From Pulicaria dysenterica (Eukaryota > Streptophyta > Magnoliopsida > Asterales > Asteraceae): a stretch of 64,000 nucleotides of DNA. The DNA is taken from assembly GCA_947179395.2 (NCBI GenBank), contig OX359289.1, positions 2,918,501-2,982,500 of the forward strand, given 5' to 3'. Below, one piece after another: positions 9,385 through 19,499 of the stretch (position 1 is the stretch's first letter; each line of letters starts with the position of its first letter). The notes under the pieces were generated by a model, which saw only the letters and a program-made list of their open reading frames with translations, was not told the DNA's origin and searched no databases. The translations under genes were made by a program, and so were the position numbers.

Positions 9385-11668
9385 CTAGCATTGCACCCGC
9401 GTAATGCGGCGGCAATGACAACGGTTTGTGCTCGATAATATGTTTGATTTAAAAAGTAGGGTATGATATGTGTGAAATACGGTGTTAGTCAACATACCCA
9501 TGTTTTTTTTCCTGATTTCTTTACTTTTCTTACAATCAATCATTTTATTAGTTGTTAAAATAGTTTTAGAATCAATTAAAAATATTATTAATAAAGAATT
9601 AGAGAAAAAGATACTATAAGCTTAACATTGTATTGATGCATTTCCGTATTTCGGACTTTTCGGACATTATCCTATCGAAGGTTGTGCCCAATTATTATCT
9701 ACCATATATGTTTAGAATCAATTATTATCCTATTCGAAGTTTTGATTGAGTTTTACCTCCTGGTTTAGGCTTGAGTGGCTGAACAATGCAAATCAGTATG
9801 GTACATGCATTCGATTTTTCTGTTTATGACTTTAAGTTATTAGTGGATATAATTTGCTATTGTGGTTAAAACGTTGACACGGCTTACATGATAATCAATA
9901 ACACAAAATTCTTCCACCGTAAACAAAGCTAATAAATGATTAATCAACATTAATTACAATTTGTTTTGTTCATTTGCTCGTTACATGTGTGAACCAAGAT
10001 TTGACACATGGATTCTTGAGGTTCGTGGAGCCGGCTTAAGCATGAAAGCTACAAATCCTAAAGAGATTGAACAATCTGCTCATGCAATATCTGAACAGAT
10101 GGAAGCTGCTGCTGCATCTGGAGCAGAAAATGCCCGTTTTGCTTCACATTCTAACCAGCCCAACAGGATCAGGGTTTGTCATAACTAACCAAAGCCCACC
10201 TGGATTACCAACTGGATTACCACCTTGTACTAAATGTTTTTTCAAGTTCATCAAATTTACATTTGATGATCTTTGTTTATACTAAATACAGATCGATCAT
10301 AAATATAAAGACCCATGCATACTCAACCGAAGGATGGTAAATTGGTTGCAGTTGGACACTCCATGGGGGTGGGGGGCATTTTCACTCTTTTTATTTTACT
10401 GCTACCACTTGTAAGATCTCAGATGCTTGGTAGAATTAGTTAACTAAAGAAATGTTTTTTGTATACTTGTTATTGTTATATTATCTTAAGCCAGTAACAT
10501 ATATAAGTTTTGATTATTTATTTACGAAGTTATACCTGCTAATTGAACTCTTGCATCAGCTTTTCGGCAGCGTGGTCTATGTGACTGAAGTGGGACATTT
10601 TTCTTCAAGGATCCTATTCACAAAATCAATGTCCCCCTGAAGCTGTACAAGGTATGTGTCCTTCATTTATAAATTTTAGAACATATTGCAATCACTGTTT
10701 TAGTTATATATAATCACTTTATTTTAATTTTTAACATGGTCAGTTTGAATTTTGATTGAATGACCGGAGACAGTGAGGCTGATTCCTGAAAACTTTGTTA
10801 CCTATAACCTTTTTGGTGAAGCAGATGCATGGCCCGCATTACGCCCATTATGATTCGTGATCTCTCTTGCCTTCTCTTTCAAACATATTTCTTTAAGTAC
10901 CTTGCAGTGTTTGGGGTTGTTTATGGGAACTGCGCGCTTATGTTGAAGCATTCATTAATTAGATAATCAACTGTACGTAAGGGATCGCCTTGCATGTTAG
11001 ATAAAGAAATAATCAGATAACTATATCTGCATGTGTGCTTGACAATTATGATTATTTAAGGACTGATTGTTTTCCTATCAAATAATCATATAATCGTTTT
11101 TATTAGCAATTTCGAACACTCCTATATATGTTGTTCTTTTGTTACATAAAGACCTTGTTTCAGATGCATATATAAAAATATAAAATTTACGATGGTTTAA
11201 TTAATGCAGACAGTGGTTGAAGTTTATCCGTATGTAGTAGAATTTTTAAGTGGTCATGACCAACAATGATTATCAGGGAGCTTTATTGGGTATGTTAAGC
11301 ATCATATGTTTGCTTCTCCATTTCACCATATATAGTGTTGATAGCCTGTGAATTAATGTTTATAACATGGTGTTGTATCATAATTATTTATGCCCATTTT
11401 CTTTGTGACGGTGTTATAGCTTTCTATATAATGTGATTTTATAGATATCTTTTAATAACGAATTTAAATAATTATCATTAACTTTTTTTAATGATTATTT
11501 ATTCCAATTTTTAGATTTTTAAGAATCTTTGTTAATGGGCTGTTAGTATTATAAATAGATTCAGTTAGTTTTTATTTAGAATGCTAACAGTTTTACACCC
11601 CCTCATTGCTTATGAAGTGGGGATCTGTGTATGTATCCTATTTTGTGGAGATATGAAATATAACAAGA
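9385..11668 (-). mobile_element. Candidate Helitron carrying a hydrolase gene fragment
   Basis: Minus-strand 3' end at 9385: hairpin GCCGCATTACGCGG, nine bases, CTAG, then T outside. A possible 5' end is TCTTGTTATATTTCA at 11668 with A outside, matching the A^T insertion preference. The 2.3-kb interval holds an intron-containing alpha/beta hydrolase fragment. The 3' end is reasonably supported; the 5' end is only a motif match. No Rep/helicase sequence is present, so it would be non-autonomous. Confidence 0.4.
9961..10853 (+). pseudogene. Plant alpha/beta-hydrolase (GHSMG) gene fragment
   Basis: Three pieces in correct order match a plant alpha/beta-hydrolase family I know from Arabidopsis loci such as At1g15060 and At1g73750. 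The first (9961-10180) encodes FDTWILEVRGAGLS and a KEIEQSAHAISEQME helix. The second (10324-10377) encodes QPKDGKLVAVGHSMG, containing the GXSXG nucleophile elbow. The third (about 10595-10853) encodes DPIHKINVP, then CPPEAVQ-like residues, a GTATGT donor near 10650, and after the intron TVRLIPENFVTYNLFGEAD. GPHYAHYDS follows only in a shifted frame. Stops, an internal deletion and a frameshift make it non-functional. Retained intron structure argues for a genomic copy. Confidence 0.7.
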
Positions 11669-12471
11669 TGTATAATGCCCGGGCGTTGCGCCGGTTTAGT
11701 ATTTAAATAATCACATACATAATAATTTAATTTATATATAGTATTATAGATGATTGTTCGAAGGTAGTATACTTATATATTATTTAGATCGATAATCGTC
11801 ATCTAAAAAAATATAAAAAATACAATTTTTTTAGTCACATTTATGCAATATTAATTTATATACAGTTTAATAGATAAGATGGTTGTTCGAAAGTAGTATA
11901 CATACATATTATTTATTTGTTTGATAATGTGATCTATGAAGATAAAAAAACAGAGTTGTTTTTTTTTTTTGCAAATTGTAATATTTCAAGTAGTTAACTA
12001 AACTAAAATGAGTTGTCGGAACTTATTGGAGTCACGATTGTTTCTTAAATAAGATCAGAGTTGTAATAAAATATCATAAGAAGTGTGTACTTTTATGATT
12101 GTGTATCTTATTTCATTTATCAATATTTTTAACCTTGGATTATTACTCTCTGTTGTTTGTTTTTAAAGTTGAAGACCACTTCATTTGACATATCAACATG
12201 TCTACATTTTTTCGAAGACTTGTTTGTCTACTATATCATCAATTGTGATAATATGACGTTATTATTAATATTATAAAGAAATAATATATAATTTATTTTA
12301 GAATCATGTAAGAGACATGTTAAAAACTATAAAGTTGAAATATGATTCATCTAATTAGTTACGTAATGAATATGAATTTTATTGAATTAAAAGTTACATT
12401 ATATTGAAAAAGAATCATTTTGAGTGAGTTAGATAACTTTTGTATTACCTACAACAAAATATCTTTAGTAG

Positions 12472-12474
<3 letters not shown>
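10854..12474. other. AT-rich non-coding region
   Basis: No gene. Contains a hairpin CCCGGGCGTTGCGCCGG at 11678-11694 resembling Helitron-type GC-rich hairpins. Two similar stretches near 11710-11780 and 11840-11930 share tatatagtattatagat..ggttgttcgaa..gtagtatac, a local duplication. Confidence 0.5.
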
Positions 12475-12559
<85 letters not shown>

Positions 12560-12795
12560 GAGAGATCCTGTGAGAACACGTTTTATTTGGAGAACGGTGA
12601 AAACACTTTTAGGCTAATCATTTGGTTTAATTAAGGTATGTTGAGTTTATATTCCTTACTTAATTAAACCAAATAATTAAAATTCAACATTCCTTAATTA
12701 CACCAATTTAATATCAACCATTAAATTAAGATAATCCAATGGCTATAAATTGTTCTCACCGTTCTTCAAATAAAAGGTGTTCTCATTTGATCATG

Positions 12796-12883
<88 letters not shown>

Positions 12884-12888
12884 TGTGT
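12475..12888. mobile_element. MITE inside a TA/GA microsatellite, second family
   Basis: The core, about 12560-12800, has inverted repeats of about 40 bp: the left includes TGAGAACAC and AGAACGGTGA, the right their complements. It is bounded by (TA)n plus (GA)n on the left (12475-12560) and (CT)n plus (TA)n then (TG)n on the right (12795-12888), so flanking simple repeats mirror each other. No coding capacity; peptides read from the TA tract are artefacts. Confidence 0.7.
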
Positions 12889-12996
12889 TATGCTATAATT
12901 TAAAAACAAATATTATACATATAGTTGTGTATATCATATGAAAAATCTTACTTTTTGTTGTACAAAACTTTTAGAGGCTATATTTATGTTTGCTTA

Positions 12997-14111
12997 GAGC
13001 ATCTCTAACCCACACTCTATCCCTTCATTTTGAAGTATATGAACATTCCAACCATACTTCATCTCATAGTTATCAAAATCGCGATCCTGATCGTAGGATC
13101 GTACGATCCTACGATCCTACAAACCAAAAACGCGTAGGATCGTACTTAGGATTGTAAATAGGTAGGATCGTACTCAAGATCGTAAGATCGTAGGATCGTA
13201 CAGCGATCTTAAGATCTCACGATCCCAATATTTTTTGTTTTTAAAATTTTTTAATTATTACTATTATTTTGCAATATTTATTTTTTACATTTTTTGGTTA
13301 TTACTATTATTTTATTTTATTAATTTTAAATTTCTAAGTGTTTAACGTTGTACTAAAAACAATTGTTCGCAATTTTCTACTTTATACACGTCACATTTTT
13401 CATTTTCCTTTTTTTATAAGAGATATAGGTTTACGAGAATAAGATTTTTTTTATGAAATAAAGAAGTAATGTTGTACACAATATGCTCTAGATTTATTGA
13501 TTGTGTTTAAGACTTACATTTTAAATTTGATTATGATATGTTAACCAATGAATTGTGATGAGTCGTTATCTATGTTCTTAATATTTAAAATATGGACGAT
13601 TTGATGTATGTTAATTTAAAAATTAATGTTTCATTCTCTCGTAAAAAATTATATAATTAGTTTTTGATAAAAATTATGGCATATAAAAAACCTAAAAAAG
13701 ATAAATGACTTGTGGTAAGATCTTACGATCCCGATCTCGATCTTACGATCCGATCTTACAAAGACGAAAACGATCCTAGGTAAGATCCCGATCTTGATAA
13801 CCTTGCTTCATCCAACACTTCATATTTGAAGTGTTAGAAAAAACTCTTCATATTTGAAGTGTGGAATTCAACACTTCATCCATGGGACTCATTTAATTTA
13901 TTTACTTTCTATTTAATTTCCTTTCTTCTATCTATTAATGTATTTATTTTTTAGTGAGTATTTAATATAATATAACAATTAAATACATGAGTCCCATTTT
14001 TGAAGTATTGAATAGATAGTTGGGTTGGAGTTGAGAGATTATTTAGAGTGAATGGGCCCACAAAATATAGAGATAGAGAGTCAATTATAGAGAGTTGAGT
14101 TTGAGATGCTC
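12997..14111. mobile_element. Tourist-like MITE (PIF/Harbinger type), split by a nested element
   Basis: Ends are GAGCATCTC at 12997 and its complement at 14111, flanked by the direct repeat TTA (12994-12996 and 14112-14114), the PIF/Harbinger target duplication. The terminal inverted repeat continues imperfectly as taac/aaac-cacactctat. Removing the insertion at 13065-13805 leaves an element of about 370 bp. No transposase is present. Confidence 0.75.
13065..13805. mobile_element. hAT-like element nested in the Tourist-like MITE
   Basis: Terminal inverted repeats CATAGTTATCAAAATCG (13065) and, on the minus strand, CAAGGTTATCAAGATCG (13805) match at 14 of 17 positions. Flanking 8-mers are CTTCATCT and CTTCATCC, a near-exact 8-bp hAT-type duplication. 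Both subterminal regions are dense in GATCGTAGGATC-type palindromic units, while the centre is AT-rich. No transposase; a 741-bp non-autonomous element. Confidence 0.7.
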
Positions 14112-14114
14112 TTA

Positions 14115-15101
14115 CACAAAATAGAAATCTGAGATAAATTTGGTACATAAATATCTTAATAAAAAGATGAGTTTAAGAGTTTATTACATACAAAATATAT
14201 ATTTTCGAGTAATATGCATACAATATAAAACATGTATAGAAAAATATTAGGTGGTGCTAGCACCATGTAACTTAAATGTATTATGATTATATAAATTATA
14301 GATCATAAGTCATAAATTGATAAGTAAATGTAAAATTACATGACTAATTTACCATTCAATTAAGTTAAGTTCCATAACATTAGTTCATATTCTCCAACAA
14401 ATGTGGTTGTATACTTGGATATTTTATGGCGTCATATGAAATATTGTTTATTTATATATTGTACAAAACTAAATGTATTATTTTAGTATCAATGTCACTT
14501 TATCAAATTACTGTAAACAATTTTCAATTGTTAATTTAACGTCTCTTCCCATGTTGAATTTCTCTCTAACATATCTTACATGTTTAACATACATACTTAT
14601 AATCTTAGTTTTAGAGTATGAGGTAGAATGTACTTTTTTATAAGTTGAAGATGAAAAATAAAAATATATTTATGGAAGAAAATCAAAACTTGAAGGTCAA
14701 ATATAGTATATATAAATTAAAGGGGGTAAACTATAAATTGAAATGAATAGTGTTTTTGTTTGTAAATTAGTTTTAGAGTATGAGGTAGAATGTACTTTTT
14801 TATAAGTTGAAGATGAAAAATAAAAATATATTTGTGGAAGAAAATCAAAACTTGAAGGTCAAATATAGTATATATAAATTAAAGGGGTAAACTATAAATT
14901 GAAATGAATAGTGTTTTTGTTTGTAAATTGATTATAAGGGAAATTATGTGGCTTTTCAAAAAAAAAATGTTTTTGTTCGTGGATATTGACATTGAAATCG
15001 TTTATCATGTGTCATTAGTTATTTTAGTGTAGTACAACGTACATAGCTAAATCCGGTAAACGAATTAGTTGTGTGGAGTGTGTACCTGGTAAAAGATCAT
15101 G
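14115..15101. repeat. Intergenic DNA with a 162-bp tandem duplication
   Basis: 14605-14766 is repeated almost identically at 14767-14928 (both start ttagttttagagtatgagg). No gene is evident in the surrounding sequence. Confidence 0.85.
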
Positions 15102-15109
15102 TCCGTCGG

Positions 15110-15493
15110 CAGTGGCGGACCTACCCTTTGTAGGGGGGGGGGGGGGGTCAACCGCCACCAGTCCTTTGGCGGTTTGCAGTGTTAATTTTCGACTTTTTGA
15201 TACGTTGCCACCAGTAAATTTTCAGGGTGCACCCGTGAAAAAATGATAAAAAATAGTTTAATCTTTCAATATATACCTTTAAAATCAAGTTTTAGTTAAC
15301 ATTACTTCATATAAATTGTGTTTTGTTTTAAATTTTGGCTCTAAAATACCATAATAACAGTCGAAATCTCGTTAATCCGACCCGATTAACCGGAAACCCG
15401 AAAAAAAACCCGAACCACACCCTCACTTTTATTTAATTTTATTTTCGCATTATATGTTGCTACCGGTCCCGAGAAATCATGGGTCCGCCACTG
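15110..15493. mobile_element. hAT-type MITE with exact 8-bp duplication
   Basis: Ends are CAGTGGCGGACCTACCC at 15110 and, on the minus strand, CAGTGGCGGACCCATG at 15493. Both sides carry the identical 8-mer TCCGTCGG (15102-15109 and 15494-15501), the hAT hallmark. The 384-bp body includes a run of about 16 G near 15132-15147 and no coding sequence. Confidence 0.9.
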
Positions 15494-15501
15494 TCCGTCG
15501 G

Positions 15502-16084
15502 TTAATTTATATATTCATACACTTCATACCATTAAACTCGTATTAGAACATTGATTCCTTCCATCTTATTTAATAATACTAAAATCATCGACAAAATACA
15601 CAATTTAATTGGTAGCATTTAAATTATTAAATCATTCAATAAAGGAGGAATTTTCATTTCATAATAAGTGTACAATATGTTTACATCATTAACTGTGTTA
15701 CCTAATTTATACTAGCATGAAATTTTAAATATTAAACAGCTATTTATGTTTCTTTTTCTTAACACGGCTTCTGGGAATCTTGTTTAACACTTTGGCGTCA
15801 AATTTCCTAAACACATTTTTCACATCCCTTTGTTTATAAGATGATTGACCTCTCTCTCGTATTGTTCATACAAGGCCGGTAAAGTTCCAAGGCATATAAC
15901 AAATACATACAAATTATCCAAATACGTACAATATTGAGTGAGAGTTCCATTTTACTTATCAATTACTTAAAACTCGAGTTATTTTTATTAAGTTTGTTAG
16001 TAACTTAATTTCTTGATTTATGAACTTAATTATTATAACTTAAAATTATAAAAATAAACCGAAGCTATAAAAGTTGAGCCAAAA
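15502..16084. other. AT-rich intergenic spacer
   Basis: No gene or recognisable element seen. Confidence 0.5.
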
Positions 16085-16093
16085 TTGGATTTA

Positions 16094-17106
16094 GAGTAAA
16101 TTACAAAAATCGTCCCTGTAGTTTGTAAAAAGTAACACATTTGTTCCTTTATAATCAAAAAGTACAGAAATAGTTCATGTGGTTGACAGTTTGTAACACT
16201 TTTAGTCCTTTAGTCAAACGGCAGTTAACTTTTCCGTTAAGGCCCCTCATGTCATGAGGGTATTTTGGTCTTTCTACCCTTAATCCATGTTTCCAAACAC
16301 TCTTCATCCCTACCAACTCTCTTTCTCACTCACAAGATCTCCTCTCGACTCTCTCTCTCTCTCTCTCTCCGCTCTTGATTATTTCCAGATGAATAACAGA
16401 TAAACAGCAACAAAATTAAATCTGATATTTGTTCAATAAATTTACAGATGAAGAACAACAACAGATCAATGATTTACATATGAAGAACAGCAACAGATCT
16501 AACCCTAACAAAAAGATGATGAATAAAAACAAATACTGAAATCATAAATCTAAATATTACACAAACAGAAAAAAAATCAGAGATGATAATCAAGAAGAAT
16601 GAAACCATATAAACAAAGTGGCGGCGGTGAGGTGGTTGTGGTGGCGTGATGGGAGAAAACCCTAGACGGAGCTGGAGAAAACCCTCGAACCAGATCCGTG
16701 ATTCAAAACTCAAAACTCGAAGGTGAGAGTTAAAAATCACACGTTTTCTGCTTCAATCGACCCAAAAAAAGAGTTAAAAACCAAACCTTCATCCCAATCT
16801 GGATTTGTGTAGAGATGATGGAGCAGTGGCGGTGGAACAAAGGACGGCGGCGGTGGAACCAAATCAAAGGACAAAACTGAAATAACGATTTACGAACCCT
16901 AATTTCGGAACACGGGTTTGATGGTTGCGTTCGAACCCCAAATCAAAGGGCGGTGGCGGTGACGGAATGTGTTACAAATTGTCAACCACAGGGACCAAAT
17001 GTGTTACAAAACATCAACCACAAGGACGATTTTTGTACTTTTTGATTATAAATGACCAAATGTGTTACTTTTTGCAAACCATAGGAACGATTTTTGTAAT
17101 TTACTC
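16094..17106. mobile_element. Mutator-like (MULE) non-autonomous element
   Basis: Both ends start GAGTAAATTACAAAAATCGT (right end on the minus strand), and similarity of the arms continues for about 110 bp. The flanks carry the identical 9-mer TTGGATTTA (16085-16093 and 17107-17115), the target duplication length of Mutator elements. The interior has simple CT-rich and GGCGGTGG-rich stretches and no transposase, so it is non-autonomous. Confidence 0.85.
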
Positions 17107-17204
17107 TTGGATTTATGAGAGATAGGTTGAGGCTGTTGAGGTACCTAAGTTGGGTTGCATACTTGCATCTGCATATGTGTTTGGGTTCACTACAAAAAAA
17201 AGGC

Positions 17205-17635
17205 TTTTTGCGGCGACATAAGTCGCCGCTAAAACTCCAATTGTCGCCGCCATAGGTTATTCGCGGCGACATTTCGCCGCAAAAGTGTCGCCGCTAAAGA
17301 TTCGTACCCAAAAGTTTTTTGCGACGACATTTTTGACTTTTTGCGACGTCACACAACGGACCCATCAAGTGCCACGTGGATGGGTTTTTACGGCGACATG
17401 AGTACTTTTAGCGGCGACGATTTTGATTTAATTTAAAAATAAAATAATACTTTTTGCGGCGACATATGTAGTATTTGCGGCGACGTAGTTATTTAAATAA
17501 ATTAAATTTTAAAATATAAATAATACTTTTTGCGGCGACATATGTAGCATTTGCGGCGACGTAGTTATTTAAATAAATTAAATTTTAAAATATAAATAAC
17601 ACTTTTTGCGGCGACATGTCGCCGCTAAAAGTCTA
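17205..17635. repeat. CACTA left subterminal repeats
   Basis: GCGGCGACA units recur in direct and inverted orientation. A 67-68 bp unit (tttgcggcgacatatgta...aaatataaataa) is tandemly repeated about two and a half times at roughly 17453-17610. Confidence 0.85.
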
Positions 17636-17822
17636 AATTTTTTTTTCCAGCATTTTTCTGTATTTTGCGTTTTCCACCCATTTTAAACCGGGCAATTACA
17701 ATAACCTGCTATTTCAGAACTCAAAACAACTGTAACACGACATTTTAAGCTATATAAAACAAACATACATACCAATCAATAGTTTCAAAGTTAACATAAA
17801 CATTTTTAGACAATCACAACGT

Positions 17823-18271
17823 CGCCTAACAAACTAATAGACTAATCATCATGATCCCTAGACGCTTCATCACGAGAAGGCAAATCAGTGCTTGGTTCAT
17901 GTCGGGAAGTTGAGGGAATATCGACATTTGTGCCGCACGTAATGCTTCAAATATTACTTGTGTACGTTGAGAATTAGTATGCATCTCCTCTCGGACCTGC
18001 TGGATATCAGAAGAATGAGACGCAAGCATGACATCTACCTCGGCTTGTGTATATAATCTCCCTGTAGGCTGGGATTGTGCGGTAGATTGTGCAGCAGATA
18101 CGGATGAAGAACTTAATGTTCTTCCCATTCCACGAACATGTCATCGGCGTTCACCCAACACTGCCTTCAAGATTTCTTCTTCACTCAACGGATTTTGGCT
18201 CCCGACTTGACCGTCTCTCAAGAAAACCATACGGCGCTGTGTATAAATAAGATATAAAAACAATTAAAATC

Positions 18272-18322
<51 letters not shown>

Positions 18323-19353
18323 ACATAAGTTTCATGAATTATAAATAATTACTTACATAATTTTCTTGAAGAGACTCGGATGTAAAGACGTCATTGCGTG
18401 AATGGTTTAACATGTACTGTTCAATCAAGCTAGGGGGTTCTAGCGTTTCCGGGTCACGATTAATATATAGACTTAAAGATAAATACTATGTCAAAATTAA
18501 GATTTAAAGATAAATAGACTTACGTTCTCGAATCGATACTGACAGTATGATCTCCGACCATGCAAGCTTTGATTTACTTGCTGCGCTCTTACTTGTGTGT
18601 TCGCTATTGACCGTTGAACTGTCTTTACCCCACAATAATAGTCAATGTACAAACCCCACTCACTCAGTTCCATGTTAGGAGGAGGGTCTTGACGCAGTCT
18701 TTGAGCCTGCGAGACCCCCCCTCTTCTCTGAAACCATTGAAGCTTAAACCTGTATTTTTGGTCTATGTACATCTCAGCACATATCTTATCGATTCCCGTC
18801 AAGATCGACGAACGGTGTGGAGTGTCATAATGGTGCCTTAAATCAAAGTAAGTCTGTAAATTATACGAAAAAGTTAGTTTATTGTATATTTTTTACAAAT
18901 ATACAATATATAAAAAAACTTAAGTGAAACCTCAAGGCCCGGTACGATCGCTGCCTTCAATTCTACGGGGACTTTTTCCCATGACGGGAAGTAATATGGG
19001 ATGTCGTCTCTCACCAAGGTCCCCGCGTAACTCGTAAAGTAATCGGCATTAATTCTGACCGGTCTCCAAGTTTTGTTACATCTAATATCATCAAACTCGA
19101 TTGGAAGTGGTCGTTTCCCGTTCCTCTTCAACGCCTTTCTCATTTCTACATTTCGGGCTACTCCACGCCCTTTCTTTCTGCCTACGATTTCAAGCAAACA
19201 AGTTAAGAATACACGTAATTAAATTAACCTATAAAAAACATTTCAAAGTTATATAATATCATCACCGCCACAAGCACCAGAAGAAGGTTGCCAGTTACCA
19301 TGCGGTGGATCACCACCACAATCACCACCATGGCCGCGAGCTACAGCTGCCAT
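17823..19353 (-). CDS. CACTA second gene, TNPA / Transposase_24-like
   Basis: A five-exon model: exon 1 begins with ATG at 19353 (MAAVARGHGGDCGGD...). Exon 2, about 18930-19180, encodes RKKGRGVARNVEMRKAL and WRPVRINADYFTSYAGTLVRD. Exon 3, 18524-18853, encodes YFDLRHHYDTPHRSS and EWGLYIDYY. Exon 4, 18357-18470, encodes RDPETLEPPSLIEQYM. Exon 5, to 18236, encodes LRDGQVGSQNPLSEEEIL and a coiled-coil-like VREEMHTNSQRTQ. GT/AG sites flank exons 3-5 (GTAAGT donors at 18523 and 18356). The domain order matches the plant Ptta/En/Spm Transposase_24 family, whose product in En/Spm binds subterminal repeats. Exon 1-2 joins are less certain, and the last 30 residues may be frameshifted. Confidence 0.65.
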
Positions 19354-19499
19354 CTGAAAAAAAAATACAAATATACAAACAAGCCCATGAAAGTAGCATT
19401 AATGTTAGTTTACAAATAACCATTATATAAATCAAAAAACCTGCTAAAAATAACAATTCAAAGTAGTATCTTTTTACAAATACCAATTACTACTTTAGA

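Noticed and set aside
12420..12634. Two overlapping small plus-strand ORFs with repeated Ile-Tyr residues
   Set aside because: They are translations of the TA microsatellite and adjoining GA tract, not genes.
16474..17272. ORFs on both strands near 16.5-17.3 kb
   Set aside because: They lie within the MULE-like element or cross the CACTA edge, so they are not host genes.
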